Shown here piece after piece: positions 56,553 through 64,000 of a stretch of DNA of 64,000 nucleotides. Source of the stretch: Clostridium sp. (GTDB taxonomy: Bacteria; Bacillota; Clostridia; Clostridiales; Clostridiaceae); the NCBI RefSeq assembly GCF_026168755.1, contig NZ_JAPFDR010000005.1, forward strand, positions 1 through 64,000. The letters are read 5' to 3'. A program made the position numbers and the translations under genes. How positions within the stretch are numbered: the stretch's first letter is position 1; each line of letters opens with the position of its first letter. Under the pieces are notes generated by a model. It was given only the letters and a program-made list of their open reading frames with translations, ran no database searches and was not told where the DNA came from.

Positions 56553-56626
56553 AGGGGTATCGTATATCGGTAGTACAGTAGTCTCCAAAACTATTAGGCT
56601 AGGTTCGATTCCTAGTACCCCTGCCA
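56553..56626 (+). tRNA. tRNA-Trp (CCA), copy 2
   Basis: Identical to copy 1. Confidence 0.94.
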
Positions 56627-56658
56627 AAAGACTTGGCAAAATTGCTAAGTCTTTTTAT
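56627..56658 (+). terminator. Terminator after tRNA-Trp copy 2
   Basis: AAAAGACTTgGCAAAATTGCTAAGTCTTTTTAT. Confidence 0.65.
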
Positions 56659-56816
56659 ATTGAAATAAAAAGGTTATGCTCTATAATTATTATAAATGAT
56701 ATATTAGAAAAATGTATGATATATAAGGTATAAAGTTAAGTATAAACAATTTTAGTTTAAGAACTATATAAAGTTCCATTTAATTGACAAAAAAATATTT
56801 ATAATGTTAAAATTAT

Positions 56817-56861
56817 GATATTCCTAAATTAAGAATAATCTTAATTTAGGATATCTTTTTA
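56817..56861 (+). promoter_or_regulatory. Strong hairpin with T-run in the leader of the BglG-family gene
   Basis: GATATtCCTAAATTAAG-aataat-CTTAATTTAGGATATC then TTTTT; candidate promoter TTGACA (56784) - 18 nt - TAAAAT (56808) directly upstream. Confidence 0.6.
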
Positions 56862-56885
56862 GTACCATAAGTAAGGAGCAAATGT

Positions 56886-57743
56886 ATGATAGTTGAAAAA
56901 GTTTTAAATAATAATGTAGTTGTTTCAATAGATCCTACGACTAGAAAAGAAGTAATTCTTATGGGAAGCGGTATAGCATTTAATAAAAAGCCTGGGCAAT
57001 TAATTGATACTAAAAGAATAGAAAAAACATTTATAGTGGATGATGAAAATTTAGGAAATAAAATAAAAAAGTTAATTAATCAAATACCAGAGGGGATATT
57101 TGAATTAACAGATGAAATAATAACACAGGCAATAGTTGAATTAAATGTTGAATTAGATAAACAAGTTTATGTTTCACTAGCAGATCATATAGCTTTTGCT
57201 GTAAAAAGATTTAAAAATGGTATTGTTATAAAAAATGAATTATTAAATGAAATAAGAAGGGTTCATAGGAATGAATTTAGAGTTTCGCTATGGGGTGTTG
57301 ATCACATAAATAAAAGGTTAGGTATTCAGCTTCCAGAGGATGAAGCAGGATTTATAGCGTTACATTTTGTAAATGCCAGTTATAAAGAAACTACAATGAA
57401 ATCGGTAGAATCAACTAAGATAATAAAAAATGTATTAAATATTATTAAGTATTATTTTGCTATAGAGTTAGATGAAGATGATTTAAATTATGATAGGTTA
57501 TTAACTCACCTAAAGTATTTTGCAAAGCGTATTGTTAATAACAATCAACATAATAGTACTGATTCTAGTTTTGCAAAAGTTATATCATCAACATATCCTG
57601 AGGCGTATGGATGTGCAATGAAGATAGGTGAATATATATTAATTCATAATAAGTATAAAGTAAATGATGATGAGCTTGTATATCTAACTATGCATATACA
57701 AAGAGTTATATCTGTAGCAAGAGAAAAGAAAGAAAATTTATAA
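56886..57743 (+). CDS. licT: BglG/LicT-family PRD transcription antiterminator
   Basis: N-terminal CAT domain MIVEKVLNNNVVVSIDPTTRKEVILMGSGIAFNKKPGQLID; two PRD modules. Confidence 0.92.
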   Translation: MIVEKVLNNNVVVSIDPTTRKEVILMGSGIAFNKKPGQLIDTKRIEKTFIVDDENLGNKIKKLINQIPEGIFELTDEIITQAIVELNVELDKQVYVSLADHIAFAVKRFKNGIVIKNELLNEIRRVHRNEFRVSLWGVDHINKRLGIQLPEDEAGFIALHFVNASYKETTMKSVESTKIIKNVLNIIKYYFAIELDEDDLNYDRLLTHLKYFAKRIVNNNQHNSTDSSFAKVISSTYPEAYGCAMKIGEYILIHNKYKVNDDELVYLTMHIQRVISVAREKKENL

Positions 57744-57752
57744 AGTTAAATA

Positions 57753-57793
57753 CCCTAAGCTAAAATTAAATTGCTTAGGGCTATATTTTTTTT
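57753..57793. terminator. Terminator between the licT-like and phytase-like genes
   Basis: CCCTAAGC...GCTTAGGG then ctataTTTTTTTT. Confidence 0.8.
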
Positions 57794-58637
57794 AAGCTTC
57801 TTTAATCCATTCTGAATAAGGTGTAGTATAATTATTAGATTTATTTTTTGAAACATAATTATAAAAGTCTTCTAAAAATTCAAATTGAGTTTTATTATCA
57901 TGAAGATTAACACCACCAACATTATATTGATATGATAATATTTGATCTAATGATAAATTATTATTATTCGTTAAAATTTGATACATTGACATAAAAGTAG
58001 TTGTTCTACCTTCACCAGCGTCACAGTGAAAATGAAGATGCAAATCAGAAGGTTTTGTTTTAACAAATTCTACAAATTTATCAACAATTTCAGCTGTAGG
58101 AGCACCATTATCTCTTACTGCATATCTTTTATATTCCATACCAGCTTTATTAACTACAGAAGACTCATTACTAACAAAATTTACAGTTAACTCTTTAAAA
58201 AGTACACCTGTTTTTCTATAAACATTTAAATTATCATTAAGTTTTATTTTAGATAAAAGAGCATCTTCCGTTTTGATTGTTTGTTCTGTAGTGAAACCAT
58301 TATTCAAATCCTTAGTAGGATCGAAAAAGCTTATAGCATAATCATTAACTAATCCGTGAGATTCTTGTCTTAAGTCTACGATGCAGATATTAGGTTTATT
58401 TATACTATCTCTTAAATTATTTGCTTGTTCAGATGTAAATTGAGCACTACCAGAAATATTTAAATTAGGTATATCTCTAAATCTATCTGGCAAGCCAGTA
58501 GTTGAAGTGCTATCCCTAACAATTAAAGTTTCATTTTTTTTACTAGATAGGGCATCCAATGGAGAAGCTGATATTAAATTAATACTTAAAACTATAAATG
58601 AAATACAAATAAATGTTTTCAAAATAAATTTTTTCAT
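57792..58637 (-). CDS. Secreted PTP-like (cysteine) phytase / inositol phosphatase
   Basis: Signal peptide MKKFILKTFICISFIVLSINLISA; IVDLRQESHGLVND; P-loop HCDAGEGRTTTFM (C-x5-R-T). Confidence 0.85.
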   Translation of the reverse strand: MKKFILKTFICISFIVLSINLISASPLDALSSKKNETLIVRDSTSTTGLPDRFRDIPNLNISGSAQFTSEQANNLRDSINKPNICIVDLRQESHGLVNDYAISFFDPTKDLNNGFTTEQTIKTEDALLSKIKLNDNLNVYRKTGVLFKELTVNFVSNESSVVNKAGMEYKRYAVRDNGAPTAEIVDKFVEFVKTKPSDLHLHFHCDAGEGRTTTFMSMYQILTNNNNLSLDQILSYQYNVGGVNLHDNKTQFEFLEDFYNYVSKNKSNNYTTPYSEWIKEA

Positions 58638-58779
58638 AATTAAAACCTCCGACATTTTATTTTATTAATAGATTTTGTATTAAATAATAAATTTATTCTA
58701 AATTACACAAAACAATATTTATATTATTAGATGAATATGGTAAAAATATTAATATAATATTTAAATTAGGAGAGATATA

Positions 58780-59730
58780 ATGAATTCTACTTATCAAGAG
58801 AGAAAATATCCAGAAAAATCATGGTCTATATCAAAAATGAAAACTTTAGAAAATTGCGAAAGAGATTATTATTATACATACTATGGAAGTCATAATGGAT
58901 GGATTTATACAAGTACAGATGAGCAAAAAATAGCATGGAGATTAAAAAAGTTGACTAATTTATGGATGTGTTTCGGAGAGGTAGTTCATAATGAAATTAG
59001 AGGGATAATAAATATATGTAAAAAAGATAAAACAAAATTTATGAATGCTACAAGGTTTAATGAAATTACTTTAAATAAGCTGAGAAATATAATACGGGAA
59101 AGTATCAATAAGTATAATACTAAAGAGTGGGATGAGTATCCTAAGGGCATAATGCTTCAAGAATATTATTATGGTGATAAAATATCAAAGCAAATGGGAA
59201 ATGAATTAAAAGAAAGATTAACTCAATGTATAAATAGTTTTTATGTTTCAAAAACATTTGAAGATATTCTAAAGCCAGAAACAGTAATTATAGAAAATGA
59301 TGAAGATATATTTAGTAGTATTAATTATGATAGTTTAAAAGTATATTCTAAAATAGATTTATTATATAAGGATTATGATGGATATTATGTAATTGTAGAT
59401 TGGAAAACAGGAAAGATATCAGATAGTGATAAGGAACAATTATTAATATATGCATGGTACGTAATGGAGGAATATGGTGTACATTATTCTAGAATTAAAG
59501 GTAGAATAGAATATCTTTTAGATGGACATGCAGAAGAAGTAATATTTAAGCTCCAGGATATCAAATTTATAAAAGATAAGGTTTCTAATGATTTAAAAAT
59601 AATAAATTATTATTTAGATGATGTAGTTCTAAATAAACCAAAGAAAAAAGAAGTGTTTCAAAAAACATTAAAAAATTATAGGTGTAGTAATTGTAAGTTT
59701 AGAATGCTATGCGATTATGATGATGTTTAA
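58780..59730 (+). CDS. PD-(D/E)XK nuclease family protein, probably Fe-S type
   Basis: SKMKTLENCERDYYYTYYG; YSKIDLLY...YVIVDWKTGK; C-terminal CSNCKFRMLC. Confidence 0.8.
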   Translation: MNSTYQERKYPEKSWSISKMKTLENCERDYYYTYYGSHNGWIYTSTDEQKIAWRLKKLTNLWMCFGEVVHNEIRGIINICKKDKTKFMNATRFNEITLNKLRNIIRESINKYNTKEWDEYPKGIMLQEYYYGDKISKQMGNELKERLTQCINSFYVSKTFEDILKPETVIIENDEDIFSSINYDSLKVYSKIDLLYKDYDGYYVIVDWKTGKISDSDKEQLLIYAWYVMEEYGVHYSRIKGRIEYLLDGHAEEVIFKLQDIKFIKDKVSNDLKIINYYLDDVVLNKPKKKEVFQKTLKNYRCSNCKFRMLCDYDDV

Positions 59731-59799
59731 AAAAATATAATTTGGATAGAACTTATAAAAATGGTTTAAGAAATTAATTTAAAGAGTAAGAGGTGAAGT

Positions 59800-60054
59800 A
59801 TGAGTTTTATTCAAATTCAAGTTATAATTTTTTTTAGTATTATTATCTGTTCTATTATTGGTGGAAAGAAAGCATCATTAATGGCTAGTGCAGTTTGGAT
59901 TATAGAAACAATAGTAATTTATAAAACTAGTAAAATGAATTATTTACAAATTATATCAGTTTCTTTATCATTTCAAATAGGTATGTTAATTGCTATAGTT
60001 AGAGATTTTATAGTTAAAAAGTTTAAGAAGATGGCAAGTAAGGAAGTTAATTAA
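59800..60054 (+). CDS. Hypothetical small membrane protein
   Basis: 84 aa, mostly hydrophobic; RBS AGAGGTGAAG upstream. Confidence 0.5.
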   Translation: MSFIQIQVIIFFSIIICSIIGGKKASLMASAVWIIETIVIYKTSKMNYLQIISVSLSFQIGMLIAIVRDFIVKKFKKMASKEVN

Positions 60055-60126
60055 AGCAATCCAAAATAATGAAAGTTGGGTATTATTTACTTGTTATATA
60101 AAAACCTATACTGGTTAATATAATAG

Positions 60127-60177
60127 TGTAAACAGAAACAACTTAGATGTGAAACAAATATTTAAGTTGGGTTTACA
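60127..60177 (+). promoter_or_regulatory. Structured leader upstream of the SASP gene
   Basis: TGTAAAC/GTTTACA (60127-60133/60171-60177) enclosing CAACTTA/TAAGTTG (60139-60145/60163-60169). Confidence 0.45.
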
Positions 60178-60208
60178 AAATTACCGATAACCAGAGGAGG
60201 AATCGATT

Positions 60209-60391
60209 ATGTCAAAAACATTAGTTCCAGAAGCAAAACAAGGATTAAGCGCATTCAAGAACGAAGTTGCAGCAGAAATGGGAGTACCATTCACAGATTA
60301 CAATGGTAACTTAACATCTAGACAATGTGGTTCCGTAGGTGGTGAAATGGTTAAAAGAATGGTAGAACAATACGAAAGTGGATTAAAATAA
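60209..60391 (+). CDS. Alpha/beta-type small acid-soluble spore protein
   Basis: SAFKNEVAAEMGVPFTDYNGNLTSRQCGSVGGEMVKRMVEQYE. Confidence 0.95.
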   Translation: MSKTLVPEAKQGLSAFKNEVAAEMGVPFTDYNGNLTSRQCGSVGGEMVKRMVEQYESGLK

Positions 60392-60399
60392 TCAACCAC

Positions 60400-60490
60400 T
60401 AACGGGTACGATCAGACGGATTAGAGGAAACAATACTTCGAGAGGGTGAGTACTGTTATGGGTGAATTACCACCTGAAATTTAATCTATC
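60400..60490 (+). ncRNA. Candidate structured RNA downstream of the SASP gene, possibly in its 3' UTR
   Basis: Three-way-junction-like pairing: GATTAGA/TTTAATC (60419-60425/60480-60486), AACAATACT/AGTACTGTT (60429-60437/60449-60457, one mismatch), GGGTG/CACCT (60460-60464/60471-60475); GC-elevated non-coding block. Confidence 0.5.
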
Positions 60491-60502
60491 ATTCGAAAAA
60501 AG

Positions 60503-60556
60503 AAAGAGAGATATTAAAATAGATTATATCTATGATGATATCTCTCTTTTCTTTTT
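60503..60556 (+). terminator. Strong terminator downstream of the SASP locus
   Basis: AAAGAGAGATAT...ATATCTCTCTTT then TCTTTTT. Confidence 0.85.
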
Positions 60557-60646
60557 ATGTATAAATAATATAAAGAGTTAACAGACTTTATAACTAAGGT
60601 AATTTATGTTAAAATATGAACAAAAGTTCGTTGAGTAGGTGATAGA

Positions 60647-61777
60647 ATGAATAAGATTAAGGTGTTACATTGTGCTGATTTGCATTTTGATACGCCATTT
60701 AAAGAGCTTAGCAAAGAAGTTTCAGATGCTAGCAAAAATGAGTTATTAGAGGTATTTAAAAATATAATAGATTTAGCTATAGATGAAAATATAGAGGTAT
60801 TACTTATTGCAGGGGATGTTTTTGATAATTTAACAGTAAATAAGAATACCTTATTTTTTATATCAGATCAAATTAGAAGAATAAATAATATTAAAGTGTT
60901 TATTTCACCAGGCAATCATGATCCATATAATGAAAAATCTTTCTATAATATTATAAATTGGCCAGAAAATGTTTATATTTTTAATGGTGATATGGAATTT
61001 AAAGAGGTTAAAGAATTAAATTTAATTATATGGGGAGCTGGGTTTAGGAGCAATTATGAAAATGAAACTTTATTAAGAGGGATTAATGTAGATAATGACA
61101 AAATAAATATTATGATACTTCATGGTGAAATAGCATCTACTAGCAGTAAAAATGAATATAATCCAATATATATAAATGACATATATAATTCTAATATTGA
61201 TTATATTGCATTAGGTCATAGACATAAATTTTCAGGAATATTAAAGGCGGGAATGACTACTTATGCATATAGTGGATGTCCTCAAGGAAGGGGTTTTGAT
61301 GAAGAAGGAGAAAAGGGAGTTGTAATTGGAGAAGTATATAGAGGTGGAACTAACTTAAGGTTTTTTCCAGTATGCAAAAGAAAATATGTTACAAAAGAAA
61401 TTAACATAACAGGCACTAATAACTATGATGAAGTTATATTTAAAATATTATCAGATTTAAGTGATGAGGAAATTAATAAAAATTTTTATAAGATTATATT
61501 AAAAGGTGAATTAAAAGAACATTTTAATTTAAAGGAAAATTTACTTATAGATAAATTAAAAAATAAATTTTACTATATTAAGATAATTAATGATACAAGT
61601 ATAGAGGTTGATTTAGAAGAATTGAGCAAGGATTACTCTATAAAGGGGAAGTTTATAGCAAAAATACTTGAAAAGTTAAAATATGCAAGTGATGATGATA
61701 AAGAGATATTAAAGCTGGCTTTAAAGATAGGAATTAAATGTCTGTCAGAAGAGGAGGTGAATTTAAATGATTATTAA
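60647..61777 (+). CDS. YhaO/SbcD-like DNA repair exonuclease (metallophosphoesterase)
   Basis: VLHCADLHFDTPF; LLIAGDVFDN; SPGNHDPY; IALGHRHKF. Confidence 0.92.
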   Translation: MNKIKVLHCADLHFDTPFKELSKEVSDASKNELLEVFKNIIDLAIDENIEVLLIAGDVFDNLTVNKNTLFFISDQIRRINNIKVFISPGNHDPYNEKSFYNIINWPENVYIFNGDMEFKEVKELNLIIWGAGFRSNYENETLLRGINVDNDKINIMILHGEIASTSSKNEYNPIYINDIYNSNIDYIALGHRHKFSGILKAGMTTYAYSGCPQGRGFDEEGEKGVVIGEVYRGGTNLRFFPVCKRKYVTKEINITGTNNYDEVIFKILSDLSDEEINKNFYKIILKGELKEHFNLKENLLIDKLKNKFYYIKIINDTSIEVDLEELSKDYSIKGKFIAKILEKLKYASDDDKEILKLALKIGIKCLSEEEVNLNDY

Positions 61778-64000
61778 AAAAGTAAATATTATTGTATTTG
61801 GTGGTTTAAAAGATAAAATAATAAGTTTTGATAATGGCATGAATATAGTATATGGAGAAAATGAGGCTGGAAAGAGTACTATTCAAGCATTCATCAAGAT
61901 TTGGTTATATGGAATGTCAAATTATAAAGGCAAAGACTACAAGCAAAATGAGAGACTTAAATATACGCCAAGTACAGGTGAAACTATTAGTGGGGAGTTA
62001 TATGTAGAATTTAAAAATAAAGATTATATAATTAGAAGGACTTTTGGTAAGAGCAAAAAAGAAGATACATCATTAGTAATAGATGCTATTACTGGAGAAG
62101 AGATAAATTATATTTCAAAGGAAGAACCGGGAAAATACTTTTTTAATATAAATAGGGCTACCTTTATTAATACATTATTTATTTCTCAATTAGGAGTTGA
62201 GGTAAGAAAAGATAAAGAAGAAGAAATAATAGATAAAATAGCTAATTCCATAGGAATAGATGATGGACAAGTATCAGTAGAGGTGGCAATTGCAAAATTG
62301 AATAAGTATAAAAAATCTATTTCTAACGTTAGGAAAAATGGATATCTAGATGTATTAAATGAAAGGCATAGTAATTTACTAAGTGAAAGATATGAAGCAT
62401 ACAACTTATCAAATCATAATTTAGACAATGAGGAATTGTTAATTAATATGAATTTAGAAAAGAAAAGTTTAAATAGTGAAATTAGCAATTTAGAGATATA
62501 TAAGAAATTTTTAAAGAAGACAAAGCTTAAAAAGGAATTTGAAGAAATAACACAATACTTTAAAAAGAAGCAAGAGTTAAAAAATAAGGAAAAGTATATA
62601 AGTAAGTTGTTAACTTATAATGATGAATTTATAAATTATGAATTTATAAAAGAGTTAAGGGAAGAGCATTCTTTATATTTAAGTATATTAGATACAGAGG
62701 AATTAGAAAAAGAAGTTATCCAAGAAAAAGAGGAAAAATTAAAAGAATTAAAAACTCCCCTAGATAAGTATAATTATATAGAGCAGTTGCCTAAAAATAT
62801 ATTGAATATATTAGAAAAGTTAAACATTAGAAGAGAAATATTAAGAGAAAAGGTAGATATAAATCAATCTATAGAAAATGAAATTGATTTTTTAAATCTT
62901 AAAGAAAAAGAAGCAAAAAAAATAATTGGAGATGCTTTAATTATTAATGATTTTAGAGAAGCAATAGATATTACAATAAGTAGTTATGAAGAAAAATTAA
63001 AAGAATTAAAAATTTTAATGGAAGATGATAATAAAAATAAAAGTAATAATTTATTTTATTGTTTTTTATTAGCAATATCATTTCTATCTATAATATTGGC
63101 TATTTTTGTGAACAATAATATATTGAGTTTAATATTATATATGATTTTTAGTATAACAAGTTTATTTTTATTATTTAATATTTATATAAATAGAGATGGT
63201 AAAAATAAAAAAATTGACACTATAAAAAGAGATATAAGCAAGGTAGAAAAAGATTTAGATTATTATTGTAATATATTAAAAATTAGTAGTTATAAAGAGT
63301 TGTTTAAAAAGTTAAAGATATATGATGATTATATAAAACTTCAAAATAAAATTAATGAAAAGATTAATGAAAAGTTATCTCAAAGAGAATTATTAGGTTT
63401 AGAAAAATCCATATATGAATATGATATTATAAATGCTGAAATAGAAGGGTATTTAAATATTTCTGGTGCAAACAATTTAGGAGAGCTTATAGCTGAAATT
63501 AATAAATATCAAGAAGCATCTAAGGGGTTAGATATATTAGAGATTGAATTAAAGAATTTAAAAAGTGGGATAGAAAAAATAAAAGAACAAATGGAGATTA
63601 GAGAGAGAAAGATAAGAGCAAAGTTAGAGTCTATGGGATTTGAAAATATAAAAATTTTAGAAGTTGAAGGGATTTTAAACGAGCTGGAGAATAAGCTAAA
63701 GCTTAGAGATGAAATAAATAGGGATTTAGCATCAGTAGAAGAAGCATATTTTGCTTTAACAAAAGGAAAAAATATAGATTTAATTAAGAAAGATTTATCA
63801 GATATAATTAATATTGATTTTAAATATTCCTACAAAAATGAAGAGGAAATAGATTCCGTTATTAAGGATAAAAACTTAAGATTATTAGAAGTTGAGAAGA
63901 GTATTAAGGATGTTGAAAATGAAATAAAAAATAGGTTTAATGGAAAGAGAACAATACCAGATATAGAAGAAGAAATTAAAAAGATTGAGGATGAAGCAAA
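61769..64000 (+). CDS. YhaN/SbcC-like AAA ATPase, truncated by the window end
   Basis: Starts MIIKKVNIIVFGGLKDKIISFDNGMNIVYGENEAGKSTIQAFIKIWLYGMS; coiled-coil-rich with a mid-protein hydrophobic pair (about 63055-63190); overlaps the exonuclease gene; missing from the ORF track because no stop lies in the window. Confidence 0.88.

Noticed and set aside
60060-60125. Possible sigma-G promoter before the SASP gene
   Set aside because: Only partial matches to -35/-10 elements with poor spacing.

Overview
The window is a very AT-rich, gene-dense chromosomal segment from a spore-forming Firmicute, most likely Clostridium sensu stricto (inferred from protein families and from synteny with the B. 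subtilis rho-rpmE-tdk-prfA-prmC-tsaC-rpiB-upp-atp-ywmB-murA-spoIIQ-spoIIID-mbl region). Most of it is core genome: a sipL-like gene, cphBA (cyanophycin), ispE, spoIIR, pyrG, rho, prfA, upp, thlA, the whole F1Fo ATPase operon, murA, spoIIQ, spoIIID, mreB/mbl, a six-tRNA cluster, a SAM-I riboswitch with metK, nagA, recD2, a comF locus, a raiA-motif RNA with hpf, secA, prfB with its programmed frameshift, tex, an FMN riboswitch with ribU, tsaE/tsaB/rimI, recQ flanked by two tRNA-Trp, a BglG-family gene, a PTP-like phytase, a PD-(D/E)XK nuclease, a SASP gene and a YhaO/YhaN (SbcDC-like) pair. The 3' end of a group II intron is at the left edge. I found no CRISPR array, prophage or obvious defence island. 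The best discovery leads are non-coding: (i) a minus-strand promoter-to-terminator unit at about 203-325 that looks like an unannotated sRNA; (ii) a nested structured leader upstream of the atp operon (22231-22347); (iii) a three-way-junction-like RNA with a possible 8-aa ORF downstream of the SASP gene (60400-60490), plus a structured leader upstream of that gene; (iv) the raiA-motif RNA upstream of hpf; (v) an almost perfect Rex operator at the thlA promoter. Notable protein observations are a SpoIIQ with a degenerate LytM domain and no adjacent spoIID, a DUF1385-PrmC fusion, and a ComFA-like protein without a Walker A motif. All calls come from reading the sequence; no database search was run.
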